NCBI GenBank assembly: GCA_910586105.1
Contig: CAJUGU010000075.1
Coordinates: forward strand, 1-14,620
Length of the DNA stretch: 14,620 bases
Origin: an uncultured Eubacteriales bacterium
GTDB taxonomy: Bacteria; Bacillota; Clostridia; Oscillospirales; Butyricicoccaceae
Reading direction: 5' to 3'
Positions 1-8,002 of the stretch are shown here, piece after piece. Position 1 is the stretch's first letter; the number at the start of each line of letters is the position of its first letter. A program made the position numbers and the translations under genes. The notes beneath the pieces were generated by a model that ran no database searches, was not told where the DNA came from, and saw only the letters and a program-made list of their open reading frames with translations.

Positions 1-699
1 CTGGCCCGCCGCGAGCAGCCGCGCGCACTCGTCCAGCAGGCCGTCGCGCAGCATCTGCCCAACGCGGCGGTCGATGCGCGCATACAGCGCCTCCCGCGTC
101 GTGGGGCACACGCCGATCTTGTACGCCCGGTACTTCGGCTGCGGACGCCGGTTCCGGGCGTTCAGCTCGCCCAGCGTCAGCCCGGTCTGTTCGTACACCT
201 CGAGCGCGCGGATCACCCGCTTTAAATTATTGGGATGCAGCCGTTCCGCGCTCTCCGGGTCGACCGCGCGCAGCGCGTCATGTACCGCCTGGTTCCCCTG
301 CTCCGCCGCCATGCGCTGGTAGCGTTCCCGGGCCGCATAATCGGTCTCTCCGCCCGGGAAATCGCTGCATTCAACCAGGGCATCCATATAAAGCCCGGTC
401 CCGCCCACGACGATGGGGATCTTCCCCCGCGCCAGCAGGTCCTGCGCGCAGGCGTCGGCCAGCGCCACATACTGTGCGACCGAAAAGGGCTCCCCGGGAT
501 CCCGGATATCCAGCAAATGGTGCGCGATCCCCTGTTTTTCCGCCTCGGTGGGCTTGGCGGTGCCAATATCCATGCCGCGGTACAACTGCATGGAATCGGC
601 GGAAATGATCTCGGTCCCCCGCAGCCCTGCAAGCGCGACCGAAAGCGCCGTTTTGCCGCTCGCGGTCGGCCCGCAAATGCAGATCAGTTGATTTTCCAT
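1..699 (-). CDS. miaA: tRNA dimethylallyltransferase MiaA (3' end cut by window)
   Basis: MiaA transfers the dimethylallyl group from DMAPP to N6 of A37 in tRNAs that read UNN codons, making i6A, the substrate of MiaB. The frame is open from ATG 699 to base 1, giving 233 residues, so roughly the last 70-80 of the usual 300-315 are missing. Seen: P-loop GPTASGKT at residues 10-17, the DSMQLY motif from D35 with the following GMDIGTAKPT segment, HHLLDI, VGGTGLY at 98-104, and RVIRALEVYEQTG further on. The start is firm. The GGAGG ribosome site runs straight out of the TAG stop of mutL, and the two genes are only 9 bp apart, so translation is probably coupled. In many Clostridia hfq follows miaA, but that would lie outside this window. 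No defect is visible in the part shown. Confidence 0.97.
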   Translation of the reverse strand, partial: MENQLICICGPTASGKTALSVALAGLRGTEIISADSMQLYRGMDIGTAKPTEAEKQGIAHHLLDIRDPGEPFSVAQYVALADACAQDLLARGKIPIVVGGTGLYMDALVECSDFPGGETDYAARERYQRMAAEQGNQAVHDALRAVDPESAERLHPNNLKRVIRALEVYEQTGLTLGELNARNRRPQPKYRAYKIGVCPTTREALYARIDRRVGQMLRDGLLDECARLLAAGQ

Positions 700-708
700 C
701 GCGCCTCC

Positions 709-2691
709 CTACTGCTCAACCCGCTTGAACAGCTTGTCCAGCTCGTATTTGGTCAACCGGACCACCGTCGGCCTGCCGTGCGGGCAGGCGCGCACCTCCG
801 AATCCGCAAGCACGCGGTCGCACAGGCTTTGCAGCTCGGCGGCTTCGGTATGCCAGCCGCCCTTGATCGCTGCCTTGCAGGAGACCGTGTGGATCAGGTC
901 GTCCAGCTGATCCGGCTCCGGGGATCTGCCGGAAGCCAGCTTGTCCGCGATCTCCGACAACACGGAAGGCACGTCCCCCGCTTCCAGATAGGCGGGGACG
1001 GCGCGCACCGCGAAACTCCCCGCGCCGAACGGCTCCAGATCGAAACCCAGCGCGCGCACCCGTTCGATCCCTTCGGTCAGCGCGGCGGCGAGCGTCGCAG
1101 GCAGCTCCGCAACGACGGGCGCTACCAGCGCCTGCGACGGCGGTTCCGTCGAAGCGCGGAGCCGGTTGAAGATCATCCGCTCGTGGGCGGCGTGCTTGTC
1201 GATCAACACAAGGCCCTCGCCCTCTTCCGCGACGATATAAGTGTGGAAGCACTCGCCCAGCACCCGCGCCCCGCCGTTGAACGGCGACGGACCGGCTGGC
1301 GCTTCGACCTGCGCTTTCGGCGCGCTGGGATCCGGAGGTCCGTCATCGGCGAGCGGCGGCGCGCGCAGCTCCGCCTTTTCTTCCGCCGCTTCCCGCCCGG
1401 TTTGCGGAAAGGAGGACAGCGGTACGGCGGCGCCCGGCGGCGGCGCGCAAAGCTCCAGCCCCATATCCAGATCGTCGCAGTCGATCAGCGGCTGAAAGCC
1501 GCGTTTTTCCGCGGGCTGGAAGTCTGACGGCTCCGGCGGGGCAAACCGCGGCGCAGGCAGCGGCTCCGGCTGCCGGGGCAGGAAAAGCGTCTCGACCGGC
1601 GGCGGCGCGGGGCGCGGGGCCGCAAGCTCCTGCTGCTCCTGCGTCAAATGATCTTCGCGCGGAGCCTGCGCAGCCTTTTTCTGAAGGAGCGGAATGTTGT
1701 CCCCCGCCTCCAACGCATTCTTACAGGCGATATAGATCGCCTCAAACACCGGCTTTTCGAGCGCGAACTTGACCTCGGTCTTCGCCGGATGGACGTTGAC
1801 GTCGACCATTGTATACGGCAGGGTCAGGAACAACGCGCAGCTTGGATACTTCCCGGTGATGATGGCGTTTTTGTAGGCCTCCTCCAACGCCGCCTGCATG
1901 AGCCGGCTCTTGACAAATCGCCCGTTGACGAAAAAGTGCTGCATCGACCGGTTGGGGCGCGCGCAATGCGGTTTGGTGATATACCCCCACGCCGTCAGCC
2001 GCTCCCGTTCAAAGGCGGGAACCTCGAGCATATTGGCCACGATCTCGCGCCCGAAGACCGAGAAGACCGGCGTTTTCAGCTGGCCGTCCCCCGAGGAAGT
2101 GAACGCCTGTTTCCCGTCGCGGAGCAGCGTAAACGCGATCTCCGGATGCGACAGCGCGGCGTTCTGCACGACCGAAAGCACGTATCCCGCTTCGGTGAAA
2201 TCCTTTTTGAGGAATTTCATCCGCGCGGGCGTGTTATAAAACAGGTCGCGGATAATGATGGTCGTGCCGTCCGGGCAGCCCGCTTCCTCCTGCTCGGCGA
2301 TCTTGCCCGCGTCCAGATGGAGATGCACGCCCGCGAGGGTGTCCGCCTGCTTGGTAAACAAATCGATATGCGACACGGCGGAAATCGCGGCGAGCGCTTC
2401 CCCGCGAAAGCCCAGCGTGCCGATCGCGGCGAGGTCACTTTCGGTGCGCAGCTTACTGGTCGCGTGCCGCCGGAACGCGATAGCGGCGTCCTCGGGAGCC
2501 ATGCCGCAACCGTTGTCGGCGATCCGAAGGTAGGACACGCCGCCGTTTTCGATCTCGACCGTGATGCGCGACGCTCCGGCGTCGATCGCGTTCTCGATCA
2601 GCTCCTTCGCCACCGAGGCGGGTCGTTCGACAACCTCGCCCGCCGCGATCAGGTTTGCCATATGCTGCGATAATTCATGGATAACCGGCAA
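709..2691 (-). CDS. mutL: DNA mismatch repair protein MutL
   Basis: MutL couples mismatch recognition by MutS to strand nicking. Of 660 residues, the N-terminal GHKL ATPase shows ELIENAIDAG (catalytic E33), DNGCGM 59-64, ATSKL 77-81 and GFRGEA 94-99. A Pro/Ala-rich linker at about 340-470 leads to a C-terminal dimerisation and nuclease domain with DKHAAHER from D498, a probable beta-clamp motif QALVAP at 520-525, SCKAAIK around C605 and CPHGRP 636-641. These C-terminal motifs mark the endonuclease type of MutL found in bacteria lacking MutH. The last Glu of the DQHA-x2-E-x4-E motif is replaced by Asn509. The start is TTG at 2691-2689, with AAGGAGG eight bases upstream; translation from there matches the family N-terminus. 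The stop TAG at 709-711 lies within the ribosome site region of miaA. The next gene upstream is the SUKH-4-like gene, 39 bp away. Confidence 0.98.
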   Translation of the reverse strand: MPVIHELSQHMANLIAAGEVVERPASVAKELIENAIDAGASRITVEIENGGVSYLRIADNGCGMAPEDAAIAFRRHATSKLRTESDLAAIGTLGFRGEALAAISAVSHIDLFTKQADTLAGVHLHLDAGKIAEQEEAGCPDGTTIIIRDLFYNTPARMKFLKKDFTEAGYVLSVVQNAALSHPEIAFTLLRDGKQAFTSSGDGQLKTPVFSVFGREIVANMLEVPAFERERLTAWGYITKPHCARPNRSMQHFFVNGRFVKSRLMQAALEEAYKNAIITGKYPSCALFLTLPYTMVDVNVHPAKTEVKFALEKPVFEAIYIACKNALEAGDNIPLLQKKAAQAPREDHLTQEQQELAAPRPAPPPVETLFLPRQPEPLPAPRFAPPEPSDFQPAEKRGFQPLIDCDDLDMGLELCAPPPGAAVPLSSFPQTGREAAEEKAELRAPPLADDGPPDPSAPKAQVEAPAGPSPFNGGARVLGECFHTYIVAEEGEGLVLIDKHAAHERMIFNRLRASTEPPSQALVAPVVAELPATLAAALTEGIERVRALGFDLEPFGAGSFAVRAVPAYLEAGDVPSVLSEIADKLASGRSPEPDQLDDLIHTVSCKAAIKGGWHTEAAELQSLCDRVLADSEVRACPHGRPTVVRLTKYELDKLFKRVEQ

Positions 2692-2730
2692 ATATCCTCC
2701 CTCCTTTCTGCCGTGGATAATGGGTATGTT

Positions 2731-3300
2731 TCAGAATACGTCCGGCTCGCACATACGCCGCCAGAAATATTTGCGCCATTTCAGCGCGTCCGGGTCGATC
2801 CCGCGCAGACGTTCCCGGAGCTGGTCGAGCCACGGCCCATACAGCTCCCGATGGTCAAAGATGCAGAAATCCGGGTCCTCCTGCATCGCTTGCCGCACGG
2901 CGTCCAGATACTGCGGATACAACGCCTGCCATGCCCCAAAGCATCGGACAAACTGCCCGAGGCTCGAATTGACGTGGGACGGCGCGGTGCGTTCGTTGAC
3001 AAACTGCGTGACCTCGTGTTCTTTCGCATCAAGGCTGACGGCCAGTTCGCCCATCACGTCCAAATCCGCAAAATGCAGGTAACGGCCCCGCCAATGAAAA
3101 TAGGTCTTGACCTCCGGTTGGGCAAGGAACACGACCGGCGCGTTGGCGTTGATCTCATAGCAGGAATGGACTGGCAGGCCGGTCTGCGTCAAAAAGTCAA
3201 ACACTTCCTGCGGAAGCCCCAACGGCTCCAACGTTTCCTTCGGGTATGGGATCCGGGAATCCTCGTAATGCCGAAGGATCGTCGCTTCCGGTAGCGCCAC
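2731..3300 (-). CDS. SUKH-4-like (SMI1/KNR4 superfamily) protein
   Basis: This 189-residue soluble protein lies between mutS and mutL. I assign it to the SUKH superfamily, closest to SUKH-4, from its pattern. Near residue 26 is a GLPQEVFDFLTQTGLP segment, typical of the SUKH opening helix, followed by beta-rich sequence. A VNSSLGQFVRCF segment in the second half matches the 'NsSl.qF' signature I know from SUKH-4 proteins. There is no signal peptide or membrane segment. SUKH proteins are mostly immunity proteins against secreted polymorphic toxins, but no toxin gene is near, so its role here is unknown. The start is GTG 3300 with AAGGAGG eight bases upstream, and the gap to the mutS stop is 20 bp. 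Spacing says it is co-transcribed with mutS and mutL. Composition is like its neighbours. Fold assignment is by eye, not by search. Confidence 0.8.
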   Translation of the reverse strand: MALPEATILRHYEDSRIPYPKETLEPLGLPQEVFDFLTQTGLPVHSCYEINANAPVVFLAQPEVKTYFHWRGRYLHFADLDVMGELAVSLDAKEHEVTQFVNERTAPSHVNSSLGQFVRCFGAWQALYPQYLDAVRQAMQEDPDFCIFDHRELYGPWLDQLRERLRGIDPDALKWRKYFWRRMCEPDVF

Positions 3301-3320
3301 AGCGTCCCCCTCCTTTTCGG

Positions 3321-5909
3321 TTATACCAGCTTTTTCAGCTCGTACAGCGCGTTCATTGCCTCAATCGGCGTCATGGTTTCGACCTGCATCGCGCGCAGCC
3401 GTTCCACGACCTGATCGGAGCCCAGGTCGACCATGGAAACCTGCGTTTCCTCCTCCTGCTCAACCTCGCGAACCTCGATCCGCGGCATATTGCTTTCCAG
3501 ATCCCTGAGCACCGCCTTCGCGCGTTTGATCACCGCGTTCGGTACGCCCGCCAGCTTTGCGACTTCGATGCCAAAGCTCTCGTCCGCTCCGCCCGGCACA
3601 ATGCGCCGCAGGAAGGTGATGTCGTCGCCGCGCTTCTTCACGGCGATGTTATAATTTTTCACGCCGTCGACCAGGCTTTCCAGCACGGTCAGCTCGTGGT
3701 AATGGGTCGCAAACAACGTCCGCGCGCCAATCTTCCGCTTATCCGCGGCGTATTCCAGCACCGCCCGCGCGATGCTCATGCCGTCGAAGGTCGAGGTGCC
3801 GCGCCCAATCTCGTCCAGAATCAACAGGCTGTTGCGCGTCGCGAAGCGCAGGATGTCCGCCACCTCGCTCATTTCGACCATAAAGGTCGACTGGCCGCTC
3901 GCCAGATCGTCCGAAGCGCCGACCCGGGTGAAGATCCGATCGACCACGCCAATCCGCGCCGACGCCGCCGGGACGAAGGAACCCATCTGCGCCAGGATGG
4001 TTATGATCGCAACCTGCCGCATATAGGTCGATTTGCCCGCCATGTTGGGGCCGGTGATGATCGCGACCCGGTTTTCCTGGCTGTCCAGCCGGGTGTCGTT
4101 GGGGATGAACAGGCTGCCTTCCAGCACCCGTTCCACGACGGGATGCCTGCCGTCCCTGATCTCGATCGCGCCGGAAAAATCGACCTCCGGGCAGCAATAG
4201 TTCTGTTCGGCGGCCAGCTCCGCCAGCGAGCACAGCACATCCAGATTGGCGACCGCCTGCGCCGTCCTCTGGATCCGGTGGACCTGCGACGCGACCCGAT
4301 CGCGCAGCTGCACGAACAGATCGTATTCCAACGCGGTAAGCCGTTCCTGTGCGCCAAGCACCGTGCCCTCGTAGCCCTTCAGCTCTTCGGTAATGTAGCG
4401 CTCGGCGTTCGCAAGCGTCTGTTTGCGGATATAATCGGGCGGCACCTGCGAAAGGAAGGACTTCGTCACCTCGATGTAGTACCCGAACACGCGGTTATAA
4501 CCGATCTTCAGGCCCTTGATACCGGTGCGTTCCCGCTCCCGCTGCTCGATCTCCACGATCTTGCCCTTGCCGCCCGAAGACAGTCCGCGCAGCTCGTCGA
4601 TCTCCGTATGATAGCCTTCGCGGATCAAGCCGCCTTCCCGTACAGAAACCGGCGGTTCATCCACGAGCGCACGGTCAATGATATCCCGCACGTCCGTCAG
4701 CAGGTCGACCCGGTTGTTGAGCTCCTTCAGCAACGGAGACGCCAGCTGATCGGTCACTTCGTGCAGCTCGGGCAGGCGCTCGATCGCGGAATGCAGCGCG
4801 CGCAGATCCCTACAGTTCGCCGTACCATATACAACGCGGCTGATCAGGCGCTCCATATCGAACACTTTTTTGAGCACGTCGCCCAACGCAGTGCGCAGCA
4901 TCACGTCCTTCGCCAGTTCTCCGACCGCCCCTTGCCGCTTTTTGATATGCAACGGGTTGAGCAGCGGTTTTTCCAGCCACTGGCGGATCAGGCGGGAGCC
5001 CATCGCCGTCTTTGTCCGGTCGATCACCCAGAGCAGCGAGCCGCGCTTTTCCTTGCCGCGCATGGTCTCGCACAGTTCCAGATTGCGCCGCGCGCTGAGG
5101 TCGAGTTCCATATATTCTCCGTGACGATAGACCTCGAGCTTGCCAAGGCAGGGCAGGCTGGTCTTCTGCGTTTCCGCCAGATACCCGAGCAGCCCGCCGA
5201 TGCAGCAAATGGTGAACGGCTGGCCGTCCAGTCCCGCCGCCGCAAAGTCTTCCAGCCGGAACTGCGTCCGGATCCGGGCGGCGCAGCCCTCAAAGTCAAA
5301 CGTCTCCTCCGGAACCGGTGAAAAAATGCCTTCCAGCCGCTTGGTGATGAAGCCCTGAAGCGCGTCGTCAAAGCAGGCGGAGCCGCCCAGCAGAACCTCC
5401 CTCGGCAGGAAGCGTCCCAGCTCGGAATACAGGTCCTGCCGTTCCTCGCAGGCGGTCGCGAAGACTTCGCCAGTGGAAATATCCGCAAAGCAGACGCCCG
5501 CCGTCCGACTGTCGCAGTACACGCAGGCGAGGAAATTGTTGCGCCGCTCGTCCAGCATGGAAGCGTCGATCAGCGTGCCAGGGGTGATCATGCGGACAAT
5601 ATCGCGCTTGACCAGTCCTTTGGTCGTTTTCGGGTCTTCCAGCTGCTCGCAGATCGCGACCTTGTAGCCCTTACGCACTAGCCGCGCCACATAGCCCTCG
5701 TAGCTGTGGAAGGGCACGCCGCACATCGGCGCGCGCTCCGGCTGCCCGCAGTCGCGCCCGGTCAGCGTCAATTCCAGCTCGCGCGATACCAGCTTCGCAT
5801 CCTCAAAAAACATTTCATAGAAATCGCCCAGCCGATAAAACAAGATGTAATCTTTATATTTGTTTTTGATCTCGAAGTATTGCTTCATCATCGGGGTCAG
5901 TTCCGCCAT
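3321..5909 (-). CDS. mutS: DNA mismatch repair protein MutS
   Basis: MutS binds base mismatches and small loops in DNA and recruits MutL in an ATP-dependent way. At 862 residues it has the normal family length. The mismatch-reading GDFYEMF motif is present, with F30 and E32 being the residues that wedge at the mispair. Connector, core lever and clamp regions follow. The ATPase shows Walker A GPNMAGKS at 620-627, Walker B DEIGRG from D699, a TSTFDG stretch and the signature His in FATHYHEL. A short C-terminal tail with MTPIEAMNALYELKKL is typical of Firmicutes. The start is ATG 5909. Its ribosome site (GCAGGTAAC) is weaker than those of the other genes, and it follows the largest gap in the cluster, so independent expression is possible. 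The SUKH-4-like gene follows 20 bp after the TAA stop. Confidence 0.98.
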   Translation of the reverse strand: MAELTPMMKQYFEIKNKYKDYILFYRLGDFYEMFFEDAKLVSRELELTLTGRDCGQPERAPMCGVPFHSYEGYVARLVRKGYKVAICEQLEDPKTTKGLVKRDIVRMITPGTLIDASMLDERRNNFLACVYCDSRTAGVCFADISTGEVFATACEERQDLYSELGRFLPREVLLGGSACFDDALQGFITKRLEGIFSPVPEETFDFEGCAARIRTQFRLEDFAAAGLDGQPFTICCIGGLLGYLAETQKTSLPCLGKLEVYRHGEYMELDLSARRNLELCETMRGKEKRGSLLWVIDRTKTAMGSRLIRQWLEKPLLNPLHIKKRQGAVGELAKDVMLRTALGDVLKKVFDMERLISRVVYGTANCRDLRALHSAIERLPELHEVTDQLASPLLKELNNRVDLLTDVRDIIDRALVDEPPVSVREGGLIREGYHTEIDELRGLSSGGKGKIVEIEQRERERTGIKGLKIGYNRVFGYYIEVTKSFLSQVPPDYIRKQTLANAERYITEELKGYEGTVLGAQERLTALEYDLFVQLRDRVASQVHRIQRTAQAVANLDVLCSLAELAAEQNYCCPEVDFSGAIEIRDGRHPVVERVLEGSLFIPNDTRLDSQENRVAIITGPNMAGKSTYMRQVAIITILAQMGSFVPAASARIGVVDRIFTRVGASDDLASGQSTFMVEMSEVADILRFATRNSLLILDEIGRGTSTFDGMSIARAVLEYAADKRKIGARTLFATHYHELTVLESLVDGVKNYNIAVKKRGDDITFLRRIVPGGADESFGIEVAKLAGVPNAVIKRAKAVLRDLESNMPRIEVREVEQEEETQVSMVDLGSDQVVERLRAMQVETMTPIEAMNALYELKKLV

Positions 5910-6043
5910 TTGTTACCTGCCCTTCCACCGTCTTTAAGATGTCTACTATATAATGTATAAGCCCGGCGGCGCCAGCCGCCTTTTTTTCGGCTCCAAATAG
6001 CCCGCGCTGTCCGCGAGTCAGAAACGCCAATCGCGGCGCGCCG
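5910..6043. other. Intergenic region upstream of mutS
   Basis: This 134-bp gap separates the 146-residue unknown gene from mutS. It contains an AT-rich patch at about 5945-5960 in otherwise GC-rich DNA. TATA-like hexamers occur there on both strands, but with no matching -35 box, so a mutS promoter is possible and unproven. Next to the patch is a hairpin with a T run that faces the opposite way from the genes (listed separately). A second small dyad (GGCGCG at 6035-6040 and CGCGCC at 6048-6053) spans the stop codon of the upstream gene and has no U run on the minus strand. Confidence 0.5.
5965..5987 (+). terminator. Terminator-shaped hairpin facing against the genes
   Basis: GGCGGC at 5965-5970, loop GCCA, GCCGCC at 5975-5980, then seven T at 5981-5987 on the plus strand. 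This has the form of an intrinsic terminator for plus-strand transcripts. No plus-strand gene precedes it. On the minus strand, the coding direction, the run of A comes before the stem and no U run follows, so it should not stop the operon transcript. It may limit antisense transcription leaving the mutS region, or it may be only a hairpin in the mutS leader. Confidence 0.5.
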
Positions 6044-6484
6044 CTAACGCGCCAGCCGGAATTCTCCGGAAAAGGGCGCGGTCTTTCGCGGTTCTGCATA
6101 ACCGTCCGTCACCGCGACCCCTTCGATCCGGATCTGCGCGCTTTCCTCTGAAATCTCGACGATCTGGAACGCGTACCGTTCCATCGGCTCATGCTCAAAC
6201 AGATAGAAGGCGTCTTCCCGTTCGATCGCATCCTCGATGCATCCCACGCGGTAAGTACAGCCGGTAAGCGCTTCTGCGGAGGCTTTGCCGGTCTCGTGCT
6301 CGTTGATGCAGATCGCGGGGGAAACCGTTTCTGCCTGATAGTTCCCGCTCCGGAACTGTACTTCAAAGCCGATCGTAAACGTTCCCTCGTGTTCGTCGCT
6401 TTCAAACAAATAAAAGTGGGTGTCCCCGCAATCGTCCAGCTCGAACGGTACCCCGTCCAAGATCAGTTTACCGGACTGCTTCAT
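6044..6484 (-). CDS. Hypothetical protein (146 aa) overlapping miaB
   Basis: I do not recognise this family. It encodes 146 residues, is acidic and soluble-looking, with no signal peptide or membrane segment. Its alternating hydrophobic and polar pattern suggests a mainly beta fold. Two stretches resemble each other, HFYLFESDEHEG at about 23-34 and AFYLFEHEPMER near 90-103, which hints at an internal duplication. The ATG at 6484 lies inside the end of miaB, with a 17-bp overlap in another frame. An AAGGAG site sits nine bases before it inside miaB, so translation is probably coupled to miaB. It ends at TAG 6044, 134 bp before mutS. The good ribosome site, the overlap and the neighbouring codon style support a real gene. 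Function is unknown. Confidence 0.82.
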   Translation of the reverse strand: MKQSGKLILDGVPFELDDCGDTHFYLFESDEHEGTFTIGFEVQFRSGNYQAETVSPAICINEHETGKASAEALTGCTYRVGCIEDAIEREDAFYLFEHEPMERYAFQIVEISEESAQIRIEGVAVTDGYAEPRKTAPFSGEFRLAR

Positions 6485-7925
6485 GCTTCCTCGCTCCTTC
6501 CTCTACGCTGCGTGCGAACAGACAGCGCAGCGTCGTTTTATCGATCTCCACCTCGGCAAACTCGCCGGGTTTCAGCCCTTCGCCCGCGCAGCAGACCAGC
6601 AACCCGCCCTCGGTACGCGCGGCAAATGGATATTCCCGGCTTTTGCCCTCGCCGTCCACCAGCACGCGCAGGCGTTTTCCAAAGTACGCCGCCTGCCGTC
6701 CTGCGACGGTCTCGTCCTGCGCCTTCAAAAGCCGCTCGAAACGCTCCTGTTTCTTCGCCTTCGTCGCGTCGTCCGGGTATTCCGCCGCAGGCGTGCCGCT
6801 CCGTTTGGAATACAGGAAGGTATACAGCATGTCGAACCCAACTTCGCGCACCAGCGCAAGCGTCTGCGCAAAATCCGACTCCGTTTCGCCGGGGAACCCG
6901 ACGATGATATCGCTTGACAGCGTCAGCTGCGGCATTTTCTCCCGTGCATAAGCGATCAGCTCCCGGTAATGCGCGGCGGTATAGCCGCGGTTCATCCGCC
7001 GGAGGATCTCGTCGCTGCCCGACTGGAACGGCAAATGCAGCTGCTTTGCGACGTGTTTGCATTCCGCCATGGTATCGAACAGCCGTGGGGAAGCGTCCTT
7101 CGGGTGGCTGGTCATGAACCGGAGCAGATAGTCTCCCTCGACCGCGTCCAGGCGGCGCAGCAGGCCGGAAAAATCCAGACCCACGTCCAGATCCTTGCCG
7201 TAGGAATTGACGTTCTGTCCGAGCAGCGTAATGTCTTTATAGCCGGCGGCAACCAGCTCGCGCAGCTCGGCTTCGATCGAATCCGGGTCGCGGCTGCGCT
7301 CCCGCCCGCGCACGTAAGGCACGATGCAGTAGGTGCAAAAATTGTTGCAGCCGTACATGATAGACAGCCACGCCCTAGCGCCTTCGCCGCGCAGCACCGG
7401 CAAGCCTTCGGCAATCTCGCCTTTTTCGTCGCCGGATATATCGAACACGCGTTTTCCCCCGACCAGCGTCCGGAAAAGCAGCTCCGGGAACCGCCAAAGC
7501 GCGTGTGTGCCAAACACAAGGTCAACGTGCGGATAGCTTTTCTTCACCTTCTCCGCGTTATGCTCCTGCTGCACCATGCAGCCGCACAGCGCGATCACCA
7601 CCTCCGGACGTGCCTTTTTCAGATGGGACAGCGCCCCCACGTTGCCGAACGCCCGCGCTTCGGCGTGCTCGCGCACCGCGCAGGTATTATATAGGATGAA
7701 GTCCGCTTCGTCGGGCTCCTCCGTCATTTCATAGCCCATTTCGGCGAGCATCCCCGCGATGCGTTCGGTATCCGCAAAATTCTGCTGACAGCCGAAGGTG
7801 TGCGCCAGTGCGCGCGGCGCCCTTCCGGTGCGCTGCGCCTGTTCGGCGTTCCGGGCGGCGATCCGATCGATATATTCATATTGCCGCCGGATCTGCTCCT
7901 CCGGCACGGCGTTTGCAGTGCGCAT
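6468..7925 (-). CDS. miaB: tRNA-2-methylthio-N6-dimethylallyladenosine synthase MiaB
   Basis: MiaB is a radical-SAM methylthiotransferase that turns i6A37 (made by MiaA, also in this cluster) into ms2i6A37 in tRNA. From the chosen start it has 485 residues. The UPF0004 domain carries its three cluster-binding cysteines in FGCQQN (C46), NTCAVRE (C82) and GCMVQQ (C116). The radical-SAM CxxxCxxC motif GCNNFCTYC has C193, C197 and C200, followed by VPYVRGRERSR. A TRAM RNA-binding domain closes the protein. The reading frame continues upstream to 8090, but the added residues overlap the preceding gene and look non-native. ATG 7925 with AAGGAGG at 7935-7941 is clearly the start. MiaB more often has Met after CQ ('GCQMN'); here it is Gln. 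The gene lies 77 bp after a small unknown gene, and its end overlaps the next one by 17 bp. Confidence 0.97.
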   Translation of the reverse strand: MRTANAVPEEQIRRQYEYIDRIAARNAEQAQRTGRAPRALAHTFGCQQNFADTERIAGMLAEMGYEMTEEPDEADFILYNTCAVREHAEARAFGNVGALSHLKKARPEVVIALCGCMVQQEHNAEKVKKSYPHVDLVFGTHALWRFPELLFRTLVGGKRVFDISGDEKGEIAEGLPVLRGEGARAWLSIMYGCNNFCTYCIVPYVRGRERSRDPDSIEAELRELVAAGYKDITLLGQNVNSYGKDLDVGLDFSGLLRRLDAVEGDYLLRFMTSHPKDASPRLFDTMAECKHVAKQLHLPFQSGSDEILRRMNRGYTAAHYRELIAYAREKMPQLTLSSDIIVGFPGETESDFAQTLALVREVGFDMLYTFLYSKRSGTPAAEYPDDATKAKKQERFERLLKAQDETVAGRQAAYFGKRLRVLVDGEGKSREYPFAARTEGGLLVCCAGEGLKPGEFAEVEIDKTTLRCLFARSVEEGARKHEAVR

Positions 7926-7942
7926 GGCCGCTATCCTCCTTG

Positions 7943-7963
7943 CGGGAGCACGCTCCGCTCCCG
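7943..7963 (-). promoter_or_regulatory. Stem-loop abutting the miaB ribosome binding site
   Basis: A 7-bp perfect inverted repeat, CGGGAGC (7943-7949) and GCTCCCG (7957-7963) with a 7-base loop, ends one base before the AAGGAGG of miaB. No U run follows on the minus strand, so it is not a terminator. A second short stem (CCCGA 7984-7988 with TCGGG 7993-7997) lies just after the stop of the preceding gene. Both could affect mRNA stability or ribosome access. No role is shown. Confidence 0.35.
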
Positions 7964-8002
7964 GTTTATTTTGATCTGCGTTTCCCGACGGCTCGGGACG
8001 TT

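Noticed and set aside
235..1527. Plus-strand open frame of 430 codons
   Set aside because: It runs antisense across miaA and mutL, both clear genes, and ignores their boundary.
3246..5321. Plus-strand open frame of 691 codons
   Set aside because: It lies antisense to mutS, an unmistakable gene. Its product is rich in Arg, His and Gln with no family resemblance, as expected when GC-rich coding DNA is read backwards.
6035..6053. GGCGCG/CGCGCC dyad as a terminator for the 146-residue gene
   Set aside because: It spans the stop codon and no U run follows on the minus strand. Short GC dyads are expected by chance in this DNA.
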